Below are positions 24,413-35,247 of a stretch of 64,000 nt of DNA, piece after piece. The notes beneath the pieces were generated by a model. The model had not been told where the DNA came from. It was given only the letters and a program-made list of their open reading frames with translations, and made no database searches. The position numbers and the translations under genes were made by a program. This DNA comes from Physcomitrium patens (taxonomy: Eukaryota > Streptophyta > Bryopsida > Funariales > Funariaceae), in the NCBI RefSeq assembly GCF_000002425.4, contig NC_037253.1:7567311-7631310 (forward strand), read 5' to 3'. Numbering within the stretch: the first letter of the stretch is position 1; each line of letters starts with the position of its first letter.

Positions 24413-24859
24413 ATGATAAAAGAGGTAACCTTAGTTTGGCACATTAGTAACATAGATGGAAATATACTTTTTGATGCTATATGTATGTCTGAAGATATTC
24501 CTCTTGTCGAGAGACATGTTGGTGACTATCAATGGTACAAGCACTTCTATCATGTGATGGAAGTTGACAACACATTAAAAGATAACGATACACTTCTTAT
24601 TACGTTTATGATTCCAGCCTTTAAAGACGATAATAGGAAAACACCTATAAGAGCATACTTTGACTTTAGCTCAAGTGTAATGAAGATAAGACATGTATGA
24701 TCATATGCTGTATCTATTGTTGAGCTTGTTAGCATGATTGGTACTACGATCTGTATTGATATACAACAAGATATTGAAGTAACAAACATAGAATTATCTA
24801 CTAATATAACAGAGGAAAAACCAGATTTAGAGCTACTATGTGATGTTGTAATGAACGAG
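24413..24859 (+). pseudogene. Unrecognised viral gene, left part before the retroelement
   Basis: Not recognised. The first part reads for 95 codons (MIKEVTLVWHISNIDGN...), followed by a short further piece. The reading frame is interrupted at 24,860 by the chromovirus insertion. More viral coding sequence lies on the other side from 30,865. Confidence 0.5.
24855..24859 (+). repeat. Target-site duplication ACGAG, left copy
   Basis: ACGAG directly precedes the left LTR; the same five bases follow the right LTR at 30,860-30,864. Five-base duplications are normal for Ty3/Gypsy integrases. Confidence 0.85.
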
Positions 24860-25251
24860 TATTATGAACACAGAAATACAGACTCGAGATCTAACAAGAA
24901 GTTCAAGAAGAACTGGCAAGAACTAGATTAATCAGATAAGAACAACACCAGAGAGGTGAGCTAGAGCTCCAAGAGATGTATTGTCGAGACTGAAGAACTC
25001 TTCAGCCTTGATTCCAATATATACTTCTATTTAGGAAGCTTCTCAAGCAACTTCTACTAACTAGGAAGCTTCTAGAAGGTTCCAGAGACTTGCTTCTAGA
25101 AGGTTCTAGAAACTTATCTCTAGAAGGTTCTAAGGACTATGTCCCTAATACCTTCTACCAACTAAGAAGCTTCTAGAAGGTTCCAGAGACTTGCTTCTAG
25201 AAGGTTCTAGAAACTTGTCTCTAGAAGGTTCTAAGGATTATATCTCTAACA
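24860..25251 (-). repeat. 3' LTR of element A
   Basis: 392 bases. It aligns with the right LTR at 30,569-30,859 but is about 100 bases longer because a block containing heat-shock-type motifs is duplicated in tandem (about 25,060-25,140 and 25,160-25,250). Confidence 0.88.
25065..25212. promoter_or_regulatory. Four heat-shock-element arrays in the 3' LTR
   Basis: Four perfect four-unit arrays of alternating GAA and TTC with two-base spacing lie at 25,065-25,082, 25,094-25,111, 25,166-25,183 and 25,195-25,212. The first and third read GAAGCTTCTAGAAGGTTC, the second and fourth TTCTAGAAGGTTCTAGAA. This is the consensus site for trimeric heat-shock factors. Function in this element is inference. 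Confidence 0.65.
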
Positions 25252-25270
25252 TCACCTCCTCTTTTAGCTT
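25252..25270 (-). other. Polypurine tract of element A
   Basis: On the minus strand the bases AAGCTAAAAGAGGAGGTGA directly precede the 3' LTR start TGTTAGAG. The same tract precedes the LTR at 44,624 in the related fossil. It is the expected plus-strand primer site. Confidence 0.75.
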
Positions 25271-25298
25271 CGAGGTCTCTGACAAGCAATGTTGTTGA

Positions 25299-25652
25299 TC
25301 AGTACCAACGCAAAAAAATATAGATTTGTCGCATAATGTCTACTATGAACTCTAACTGTTGTTCACAAGGCAAGTGGTTTATCGGCCCTTGAGGCCAACG
25401 GTAGTGGCCCACTCCTTCAACTTCTGACCAAGCATGAACTTCTGTGTCCTGATTATGAAATTGTCCTGCAAACACGCCTTTTGGCTGACCATCGTAAGCA
25501 GGCTTGGACTCAAATACAATCACCAGTGATCGGTTACTCAGTATCTTCCGTCGTCGTCGTGGTGTAGGCGGTTCTTCATCTCGAGGTCGCCTTCGTGAGC
25601 TAGTCGGTTGAGATAATCTGACTGGCATAGTATCTATCTCTTGGCTATCCAT
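25299..25652 (-). pseudogene. Extra 3' reading frame of chromovirus element A
   Basis: A 117-codon frame downstream of the chromodomain, between pol and the 3' LTR. The N-terminal half is very basic (RRRPRDEE, PRRRRK); the C-terminal half has the string VGHYRWPQGPINHLP followed by a Glu-Gln-rich segment and a hydrophobic end. Traces of the same pattern occur at the same place in the fossils at 44.1-44.56 kb and 61.43-61.86 kb. I do not recognise a family. It might be an accessory protein or a C-terminal part of pol. Confidence 0.6.
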
Positions 25653-25783
25653 ATCAGAAGACTAAACTATGGCTACTGAAAAAATTCTATTTTATCTTAG
25701 AGAAAATAACTATATCAACTACGAATTTTGGTGGTGCTCTCCTCCTTTCTTATATTCTTAGGTAAGCAAGCTTCAGAAGGAAG

Positions 25784-26113
25784 CTATCGTCGAACCGGCT
25801 TAGGTTTATGAAGATGTTGTTGATGAAATTCTTGTACCTTTTGCGGCGCATTGGCGAGATTTTCAGCTGGCTCCGACATTTGCTCATTAATATTGTAGCC
25901 GCACCAATGAACAAGATACTCCAACTTGTTCCACCTTCCCCATGAATCCAGTACCTTTTCAACCTCGTATTCCTCATGGTTCTCGATCTCAATACTAGGT
26001 AGCAGACATTGTACTCTTCCAGAAAAAGTCGACTCTCGATAAGGCTCTAACAGAGAAACATGAAAGACTGGATGTACCTTCATAGAAGCCGGTAATTCCA
26101 GACGATATGCCAC
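25784..26113 (-). pseudogene. Integrase C-terminus and chromodomain of element A
   Basis: Contains the typical Gypsy integrase tail (YRLELPASMKVHPVFHVSLL) ending in a chromodomain (YEVEKVLDS, LEYLVHWCGY, AENLANAPQKVQEFH). This places the element in the chromovirus branch of Ty3/Gypsy, whose chromodomains are thought to steer integration towards marked chromatin. Confidence 0.9.
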
Positions 26114-26311
26114 TGGATTGATTTGCTTCTAGATGATAAATGGTTCCAATCTTCGATAGTCCAACTTATCACATAGTCGCTTAGTCTTGATATTCCGTCG
26201 AAGAAGCCATGCTTTATCTCCAATTTTGAAAGTAGGTGCTTGATTCTGAAATCTATCTACAGACACCTTGTAGGATTCTTGAGCGGATTGTAATTGAAGC
26301 TTCAATGTATT

Positions 26312-29257
26312 TTAAAGCTCTGATAGTTGTTTCGTAAATCCTTCAGCTGCTGGATTGTTATTTGTTGACGGGTTCAATAAATCAAGCTTTGGATGATATC
26401 CATAGTTAGAAAAGAATGGTATGTACTTAGTCGACATATGGAGGGTGTTGTTATATGCAAACTCGGCTAGTGGTAGATATGTGGTCCAATCGTCTTGCTG
26501 ATAGTTGATGCTGCATCGTAAGTATTGTTCCAAGACTTGGTTCACCCGTTTCGTTTGGCCGTCAGTTTGAGGATGAAAAGCCGAAGAAAGCTTGATATCC
26601 ACCTTTAGTATCTCAAAGAGAGATCTCCAAAACTTTGATACAAACTGGATTCCTCAATCTGATACAATATCATCTGGTAGTCCATGATATCGATACACAT
26701 TATTGGGAAAGAGCCTTGCTGTGACTTCACTGAATGATGTCTTCTTGCAAGGAACAAAGTGCGCCATCTTTGTAAGCCGATCTACCACAACAAAGATGCT
26801 GTCAAATGAGTTTGTTGATGGCAGGTCCGTGATGAAGTCCATGGAAATTGAAGACCATGGTCGATGTAGAATCGGTAATGGTTGTAGGAGTCCATAAAAG
26901 CGATGCCGAGGATTCTTGGATCTTGAACAGATGTCGCATGAGAGGACAAAATCTTTCACATCCTTCCACATTTGGGACCACCAAAAATCTCGAGAAATAA
27001 GCTCCAAGGTCTTGTTGAATCCAAAATGTCCCGCAGCTGGAAAATCGTGGCGAGATTGAAGAACTTGGAGTCGTGCTGGTCCTTTTGGGATATACAACCG
27101 CTCCTCAAAGTATAAAAGATCTTCCTCCACCTTGAACTTGTCGTCATTGGCACGCTGCTTAATATCAATGGCTACTGAATCTTCAATGGTCACGGCACGT
27201 ACCTGATTCAGGAAGTCAACATCAATTGGTACAATAGTAGCACAAAGCTGAAATTGCTCTGACTTTAACAATGTTGTACATTGTTGATCAAACGCTGCTT
27301 CTCCAACCTTTGGTACAAGATACGATCTCCTCGATAAGGCATCAGATAGTCTTTGTTGCTTTCCAGGTCGATAAGTGATAACAAAATCGAACCTAGATAG
27401 CAACATACTCCACCGAGCTTGACGTCGATTTAGAACTCGAGCGGACATGAAATACTCCAAATTCTTGTGATCTAAATATACGGACACTGGGTGTGCAGCT
27501 CCTTCAAGAAAATGATGCCATTCTTGGAAAGAATCCATTACAGCAAGAAGTTCCTTATCGTAGATCTCATAATTGATTTCAGCAATAGAGAACTTTCGAG
27601 AATAGAATGCAACCGGATGGAGCTTCATGTCTTCTCCCATTTGTGAAAGTACAACTCCTAAAGCAAAATCCGAAGCATCAATTTCTAAATAATAGGCCTT
27701 TGTAAAGTCTGGATGTACCAAGATTGGAGCCATAGTAAATACGATTTTTAGGTCTTGAAATGCCTTCTCCGCTAGAGGTCTCCATTCTAGCTTATCCTTG
27801 CATGTCAACCGAGTGAGAGGAGTAGCAACTTGAGAGTAATTCTTGATGAAGATCTGATAGAAGTTGGCAAAGCCAAGATAGCATTGTACGTCTCTCACCG
27901 TCTTTGGAACCTCCCAAGACACGATTGCTTCCACCTTCTTGGGGTCCATCTTTAAGCCTTCCGTAGTCGCAACAAACCCCAAAAACTCCATCTCTATTTA
28001 GTGAAATAAACACTTCTCCAACTTGGCATATAGTCCTCGCTCGCGTAGTTTCTCCAAGACCAAACAAACGTGCTTTTCATGCTCTTTCTCATTTTTGGAG
28101 AATATCAGAATATCATCCAAATAGATGACAACAAAATCATCAAGGTACTTTCGGAAAATGTCATTCATCATATGTTGAAAGACCGCAGGAGCATTGATAA
28201 GACCAAAGGGCATGACATTATACTCAAAATGGCCATACCTTCTACGGAACGCTGTCTTCCACTCATCTCCTTCCTTGATTCGTATGAGGTTGTAAGCTCT
28301 CCTTAGATCAATTTTTGTAAAAATCCTTACACGTCCAAGTTGTTCTAAGAGACTAAAAATCAAGGGTAATGGATAACGATTCTTCTTTGTTATCTTGTTG
28401 AGGCCTCGATAGTCCACACACATGCGCAATGAGCCATCTTTCTTCTTCTCAAATAAGATGGGTGCTACAACTGACGATTTTGAATGATGGATGAAGTTCT
28501 TGGCTAGATTCTCATCGATGTACTTCCGCAACTCTGCCAACTCTATCTGCGATAGATTGTAGATTGGGCCAAAAGGCGGTTGTGCTCCTTCCTGTAAGTC
28601 TATGGCGCAATCATATGGTCTGTGTTCCGGTAGCATGTCAGCATTTTTCTTTTGAAACACGTCTTTAAAATCCTTATATTGCTCCGGTATACTTGTTGTC
28701 GAGATCTTCTCCTTGGTAGTTGGAGCCACATAAATGACAAACGGTGTGCCTTCCTTGGACGATCTTATAAACACTCTTGCTCCAATAAATAAGGATTTCT
28801 CTATTCGTGGTTTTCTACTAGGCTTACTCTTGGGTGGTTTTGTGGGAAAGGTCATCTTCCGCAACTTCCAATCTATGGATGGGTTATGCTTTTCCAACCA
28901 AGAAAGACTAAGAATAACAAGATTTGATGGGGTTCTAATAATATTGAAAATAATATGACTACTTAGGCCCTTAAACGTCACTTCTATAGGTTCTGATTCA
29001 TGGGTGATACTACCAGACAATAAAGATCGCCCATCTATGACCTCAACGTGAACAGGTTTGGATTTTTGTACTAAAGGGATCTTATGATGCTTCGCAAATT
29101 CTTCGTCTAAAAAATAAGCAAATACTCTTGAATCTAATAATACTAAGGTTCTCAGTTTCTGAGGGCCAATAAGCAAAGGAATTGTAAAACAAAGGGTAGA
29201 TTGAGCGCAAAGAAAAGAACCTAGTTGTTGTTGCGATGTTTCACTGTCCAACTGCAC
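26312..29257 (-). pseudogene. Protease, reverse transcriptase, RNase H and integrase of element A
   Basis: Fossil pol region. Readable pieces: 27,998-29,257 (aspartic protease with VLLDS near its start, then reverse transcriptase with the active-site string YLDDILIF), 26,654-27,991 (RNase H with EIDASDFALG, then the integrase HHCC region with GHFGFNKTLELI and C-x2-C, and core with DFITDLP), and 26,312-26,602 (HPQTDGQTKRVNQVLEQYL of the integrase core). Order PR-RT-RH-INT is that of Gypsy elements. A few breaks. Confidence 0.92.
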
Positions 29258-29262
29258 GGTTC

Positions 29263-30288
29263 CTATTGTGGCTGGGCATCCTCGTTTTCCTCAATAAATG
29301 TGCCCATAGTCCTGACAATACATCGATTTTGCTTCTTGGAGCAATTTCCAACTTTTTGGCCTTCTTCACCGCAATACAAGCATAGACCTTCCTCCATATA
29401 CCACTTTTTTTCTTCTAGAGTAAGGGATTTGACACGTACCGCATCAATTTGCATGTCTTCTACCTCTGAATGTGAATTCATACTGCTTGCCAATATAGTT
29501 GGGGCGTGGCGAACTGTATGTTGTCTTGAATGTTGGTCTTGGCAGCGTTGGAATAGGCGGTTATCGCACTTCACAGCTTGGCTAATAGCTTCATTGAGCA
29601 TTTGTGGATCAGGAAGAGTTAATAGCAAATCCTTCACATTGTCCCTTAAACCCCAATAGAATTGACTCATCAACGCTTCTTCATCCCAATTGATGTCGCA
29701 TGCTAATTGCCTGAAGTCTGATACATAGACTGATGTAGAGCGCATCTCTTGTCGTAGTGATCGGATCTTTGTTGTAGCCCATCGAACCTTGTCGTGTTCA
29801 CCAAATGCTTTTGCAAACACCTTCAAAAAGGTTTCAAAGTTGTTTAGTATGGACGATCGTTTCTCAAACAAAGGAGCAAACTATAATAGAGCTTGTCCTG
29901 TAAGTAAGGTTCCAACAAGTCCAACACGTGACTCCTCCGTTGGATAGCGTTCAGGCTGTAAAACTGTTATCAACCTGATTTGGTTGACGAATCCTCGAAA
30001 CTTGGAATGCGTACCATCGAACTTGTCCAAAAGGCTAACTCGGGGCTCCTTATGTTGTAGAATCAGCGGTGCTTGTCAAACTTGAGGTAAAGTTGCTTCT
30101 CCAAGTGTAGAAGTTTGTGGCTGGTGCAACCTAGATTGTGCCATCCCAGATGTTCCATCATTATGAAGCCTTGCCATGACTCCTTCAATCTCTGCATTTC
30201 TTTGCGATAACGTAGCGAGGGCATTCATGATAGCATCTAACTTGGACTCTGAACTTTTTGTCATACTAATGTCTTGGCCCTTGGCCAT
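29263..30288 (-). pseudogene. gag of element A
   Basis: Readable pieces at 29,263-29,871 and 30,076-30,288. The larger one has a retrotransposon gag matrix/capsid-type segment (YVSDFRQLACDINW, FYWGLRDNVKDLL) and a CCHC-type knuckle (C-x2-C-GEEGQ...) near its end. Broken. Confidence 0.85.
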
Positions 30289-30319
30289 TCTAAGAGAAGG
30301 ACAGAAATGACTCTACAAG

Positions 30320-30545
30320 AAGACAATATTGGTTTAGAAGAGGGTACTCCACAACCTCTAAAATGCCTTAAGAGCTTCAAGAAAAGGGATAATCCACTCT
30401 CTCCAAGAAGAATAAGACTCCAATATTGTAACAAAAGAAGTATCAATTTAGAGGAGGGTAATCCGCAACCTCTAAAATGCTAGTACACTTCCAAGCAGAA
30501 GGATAATCCACACTCTAAGAAAGAAGAAACTAGCTCTGATATCTG
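30320..30545 (-). repeat. Tandem repeat in the leader of element A
   Basis: Two diverged copies of a block of about 110 bases (about 30,322-30,430 and 30,434-30,540). Each copy, read on the plus strand, contains a self-complementary TTTAGAxGAGGGT...ACCTCTAAA and a second block around AGGATAATCCAC. A comparable repeated string (GGATTATCC or GATTATTC types) occurs at 41.15-41.37 kb. Confidence 0.65.
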
Positions 30546-30553
30546 AGGTGAGT
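30537..30553 (-). other. Possible primer-binding site (tRNA-Met type)
   Basis: On the minus strand GATATCAGAGC lies about 16 bases inside the 5' LTR end. It resembles the common plant site TGGTATCAGAGC complementary to initiator tRNA-Met. The distance from the LTR is larger than usual, so this is tentative. Confidence 0.45.
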
Positions 30554-30568
30554 ACAGTCTCAACAAAC

Positions 30569-30859
30569 TGTCACGGACACAGAAATACAGACTTGAGATC
30601 TAACAAGAAGTTCAAGAAGAACTGGCAAGAACTAGATTAATCAGATGAAAACAACACCAGAGAAGTCAACTAGAGCTCCAATAGATGTACTATCAAGACT
30701 GAAGAACTCTTCAGCTTCAATTCCAATATATACTTCTATTTAGGAAGCTTCTCAAGCAACTTCTACCAACTAGGAATCTTCTAGAAGGTTCTAAAGACTT
30801 GCTTCTAGAAGGTTCTAGAAACTTGACTCTAGAAGGTTTTAAGGATTATGTCCATAACA
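30569..30859 (-). repeat. 5' LTR of element A
   Basis: 291 bases, plus-strand ends TGTCACGG and CATAACA (TG...CA). It aligns along its length with 24,860-25,251. Confidence 0.88.
30774..30820. promoter_or_regulatory. Two heat-shock-element arrays in the 5' LTR
   Basis: GAATCTTCTAGAAGGTTC at 30,774-30,791 and TTCTAGAAGGTTCTAGAA at 30,803-30,820: each is four alternating GAA/TTC units with exact two-base spacing. They lie in the part of the 5' LTR that, for a minus-strand element, is U3 near the LTR start, the expected promoter side. Confidence 0.65.
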
Positions 30860-30864
30860 ACGAG
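30860..30864 (+). repeat. Target-site duplication ACGAG, right copy
   Basis: Matches 24,855-24,859 exactly. Confidence 0.85.
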
Positions 30865-32351
30865 CCTAGACTATGTGAAATCTTTTCATTAAGAAAAAAG
30901 ATTCTTCTAATATCTATGAAAGTCAAGTATTCTTTATATGCTAAACTTGAAATAATAACATTGAAAAGAGGAGAGAGCAAGACTATCACGATGTCAAATA
31001 TTAAGAATGAGGAACATATAGATGACATTATAAATCAGATCTTGTTTTTACTTAATATCTACGATGAAGTAAAAGATGAGTTTAACAAATTATACAACTT
31101 CATAGCTGAAGAAGACAAGGTATCTAAACATCGTATACAAACATTTACTCTAAAAGAAGAAGTTCCAGAGTTATTTGTATGTGGATATGCAAGAGAGTGC
31201 TCTGTTTAACCAATAATAATTACAAAACTAGAAGAGGAGAAGTATAAGTCTGAAGGAAGACTAACTATGATATATTCCAAGGATGGTCCGTACTCAAGAG
31301 TATATGCTTGTGATGTAGGACTATTTTCAGGACTTAGAAGGAACATGTTACCTAATAAAGATATGTTCGAGTTCTTTCTTGCTGTTATGCAACAGATCAT
31401 CTTAAGAGACCACAATCTAACTATTACAAATATATGCATGACGTATTTGATGAAAAGAGAAGTCATAAGAAGATAATGCGATTTAAGCCACTACATCCTT
31501 TAGAAAATGATATAGTTGGTAAGGCTCCAAAGGAGCTTTAGGAGATAATGTGTTCAACGGATCTAACAAGAGTAGGTATTAAGAAAGACAAGTCTTCTAT
31601 ACTATATTGTATGCCATACTATATTCCAAGAGAGAGTTTAAGCTTCCCTCCTCACATAAATCTTCAGGAGCTATGGTACTTAACAAAGAAAGAAATACTT
31701 TTCAATGCTAGAGATAGAAACATATTTCTTGATCCAATATTCTATTGTAGAGCATTAGAATACATCTTTTCAACAAAAATATATGTTTTTGATGTCTTTG
31801 ATGATATAAGCGTAAGAATGTCTATACTATGTACTAAAGGGCTATATATTTGGGAACATGAGTATGATCAATCTATCATTGTTTTGTGCTATAGAAACGT
31901 TTCTCCATATCCCCAATGCGAACTAGTAACAGGTCATTGGAAAGATACATTGAAGCAATTCAAAATGCAAATAACTATTTGTAAAGATGCACTAAAGTCC
32001 AAACAGTTCATAAAGAAAAATATAAACAAAGATGGAAAATGTATATCTATATTAACTAAGAGTGGATGGACTCGATTTCTTTGGAGACCATTAAGTGTAG
32101 AAAGAGTAAAGGCAGATGAGATATCACAATCTGCTTTGGTACATACTCAAAGATTTAGAGCCTACTTTGTACATGACTTATATCTTATGTGTAAGCGATG
32201 GAATGTAATTAACATTAGAATTTTTAGAGATGATGTCTTCTTCATTCCCAAGATAATGAGAGAGACGTTTTCTATAGCTACTAAATTTATAGAGTATTAC
32301 TCATCTAGGTATCCTTTGTTGTTTAATGGTCGTATTCTTAGAATTACTTGA
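30865..32351 (+). pseudogene. Unrecognised long viral gene(s), right of the retroelement
   Basis: Three main readable pieces: to 31,209, 31,267-31,476 and 31,548-32,351 (267 codons). Strings such as SKDGPYSRVYACDVGLFSGL, CMPYYIPRESLSFPPHINL, FYCRALEYIF and SPYPQCELVTGHWKD look conserved (aromatic and Cys/His-rich), as in large uncharacterised giant-virus proteins, but I cannot name the family. The spacing suggests one long gene, or two, running into the polymerase gene. At least three breaks. Confidence 0.5.
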
Positions 32352-32699
32352 GAGACATACAATAAGTTAAAGAGATGTTATGAGTGTTCAACAATACTTC
32401 TTTTAGTGGTATCTTCGAACGAGTTCACTAGAAGAAAGAATAACATGATTAATATCATACGTGCTACGAATAATGAACAAGTAAAGATTGGCATCAACAA
32501 TTGAGTTGTAAGGGGGTGGAGCTAGTCGAGCATCATCATTATATCAACATAGTGTTGCAGTCTATTTGTAAAAAATGGAGATATCATGTATGATGTACGA
32601 TTGGAGAGCTAGAGCAGATGATGAGAGGACTGTGCTATATGGATTTGAAAATCTTATAACTAGAGAATCTATAACTATTAGAGTACATGATTTCCTTTT
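32352..32699 (+). other. Decayed viral sequence between unknown gene and PolB
   Basis: No long frame. Short plus-strand peptides suggest it still belongs to the neighbouring viral genes, possibly the PolB N-terminus. Confidence 0.35.
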
Positions 32700-35145
32700 G
32701 TACTGTTAAGTATTTATGTCTGCTATGGGAATAAAAGTACGTGAAAAGATGAACAAGATATCTGAGCTAGTTGGTCGTAACAACATTGCTAAGACTGTAA
32801 CATGCACTAGACGGCTATTAAGATCATACCTTGAAGGTGACAAGAAATTTATTAAGTATTACTTCTATAAGAGAAGTACGCTTAACCACTTCTCTAATCT
32901 ATTGAAGAAGATAGATATAAGAATTTACAAAGGTGATATGAAGACAGAAGAAATATTTATCATTACTACGAACATAAGCTATTCCGGATGGATAAAGGCA
33001 CTATGTGTAGGTATAGATTACAATACATGATTGTGTTCTATAGATCTAGAGTATATATGTAGATGAAGTGTAATACAAGTTATAGATCAAATAGATGTCT
33101 CGAGGCCATTAATAATGTATATGGACATAGAGATGTACTCATCTAATGCCAGTGCTATGCCAGATCCTTGCATAGAGAACAATAGATTGTTTATGATATC
33201 TGTAGTATCTCAAAGGTACCTCATATCTGATACATCTAAAAAGTATATATTATATATTAGACAGTGCAATATAGATGTTGATCAGGCAGACACAAGAGCA
33301 TTTCCAACAGAAAGGGATCTAATAGAAGCATATTTCCTTCTTATGAAAGAAATAAACCTAGATGTTATAATAGGATATAACATATTCATATTTAATTTTA
33401 AATACATTGATACTAGACTACAAAGAAAGCTTATTAACTTACCTTCAAGCTCCAGAGTGCAAGGTATTGGTACTGAAAGAATCGATATTAACTGAAATAG
33501 TTCAGCATACGATTTTAATGACTATATAGTCATTGATCTATTGGGACGTACTGTTATAGATGTTTATCAATATGTTACAAAGGAGTATAAGCTGCAAAGC
33601 TATAGCTTGTCTTCTGTGTCAGAGAAGTTCACTGGAAATAAGAAAGTAGATTTATCATACAAAGAAATATTCAACTTGTACGAGAAAGGAGATAAAGAGT
33701 CTATCGAGACTATTGCAAGATATTGTAGAGTAGATTCATTGCTGACTATTGCATTGTTCGATAATATGAACATATGGATCAGCGTGACAAAGATGTCAAT
33801 TGTTACAAGAACAAGAATTAGAGATCTCTATACTAGAGGCCAACAAATAAGAGTGAAGTCTTAGCTATACAAAGAATGTTATGATAAGGATGTTGTATTT
33901 GATAGAACAGATTCTCTACTTGAAGAGTTTGAGTATAAAGGAGCTATAGTATCAAATCCTACTCCTGGACTCTACAAATGGTGTTCTTTATTTGACTTTT
34001 CAAGTTTATATCCTTCTGTTATAATAAATCATAATATATACTACTCAACATTTATTAAAAGAAATTCTAATCAACCTTATTTCAGTGTGCAAGTATCTGA
34101 CAAGAAGTCTTACATGTTTGCTAAAGAGCCTTTGGGATTAGTACTATCTCTATTAAAGACATTAATACTAAAGAAAAAGGAAGTTAAGAAAGAATCTAGT
34201 ATAACTATAGGAATAGAAAAAGTAGTCCTTGAAAGGAGACAACTTGATCTAAAGATATCAGCTAATTCTATATATGGTTCATATAGAACTTACAACTCTT
34301 CATACTTATAGTTTATAGAAGGTACAGAGTCTACAATAATAGGTAGATCTATGCTCATGTACGCATCAAGCATCATATCATCTAGATATCTAGTATAGTT
34401 GGTGTATAGTGATACCGACTGGTATATGTTTACATCTGATACTCCTCAGAATTATGAATCATGTAAAGCATTAGCTATACATGTAACTAATAAAGTATCA
34501 AAAGAGTTTTCCACACTTGTAAAGCTTGAGTTTAAAAATGCGTTTGAAACATTTTTTTTAATAACAAAGAAGAGATATATAGGACTTATAGTTGGTGAAC
34601 GTAAGATGATATACAAGGAAGTTGTTGTGTCCAGAAGAGATAGTTGCATATTTTTGAAGCATATGTATTTGTCATTAGTAGAGATGGTTATGAACTCATT
34701 ATCATATGAACACATAATGGAGTTTGTTAGAGCTGAGCTGTTGTCACTAGTAAGAGGTCATATCTCTTTGGAAAGATTAGTAATTACAAAGACATTAGGA
34801 AAAGAATATTCTAGTGCTAGTATACCTTTGCTAGTGTATAGCAATAGATTGAAGGACCTAGGTATTGAAGCAAAGCCTAGTGATAAACTTGATTTCGTAT
34901 TTGTTAAGACCAAAGAAGAGTTTAAGCTACAAGGGTACAAAATGTGTCTACCTCAATTAATATTGCCTCATAATCTTGAAATAGATTACTTATATTATAT
35001 CGAGATCCATATATCTAATCCTATTGATCAAATCCTACAGTTGTTAGGACAAAAGTCTTTAGTAAAGGAATTTGTTAGTGCTATTAAAGGCTTAGCTATG
35101 GCAGGAATTAACTCTTATTATTATTATTATTATTTTTTAATATAA
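32700..35145 (+). pseudogene. Viral family B DNA polymerase (PolB)
   Basis: Long remnant of a replicative B-family polymerase. In order: N-terminal domain (from about 32,716), 3'-5' exonuclease with an Exo I-type DIE (MDIEMYSS, 33.1 kb), Exo II-type region (DVIIGYNIFIFNF), Exo III-type region (YCRVDSLLTIALF), polymerase motif A (DFSSLYPSVI, 34.0 kb), motif B (KISANSIYG, 34.26 kb), the motif C region (SDTDW, 34.4 kb), and the thumb to 35,145 (readable 34,399-35,145). This is the core giant-virus replication enzyme. About five breaks. Motif order and spacing are normal. Confidence 0.92.
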
Positions 35146-35247
35146 GAATTATAATATCTTGATTGAATCTTCTAGCATATCAAACTCTTCATTAGCTTTA
35201 ATCAAGAACCATCTTATTTTCTGCTTTGAGTATGTGTAATTATATAT

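Larger units (their letters stand above)
24860..30859 (-). mobile_element. Ty3/Gypsy chromovirus (element A), whole length but broken
   Basis: A 6.0 kb LTR retrotransposon on the minus strand inserted in the viral segment. Parts from right to left: 5' LTR, primer-binding site, a leader with a tandem repeat, gag with a zinc knuckle, protease, reverse transcriptase, RNase H, integrase, chromodomain, an extra 3' reading frame, polypurine tract and 3' LTR. All parts are present in normal order, with at least five breaks in the coding region. By eye the two LTRs differ at roughly one base in twelve, plus a tandem duplication in the 3' LTR, so the insertion is old. Much of the difference is C-to-T or G-to-A, as expected from methylated DNA. 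Flanking duplication: ACGAG. Confidence 0.92.
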
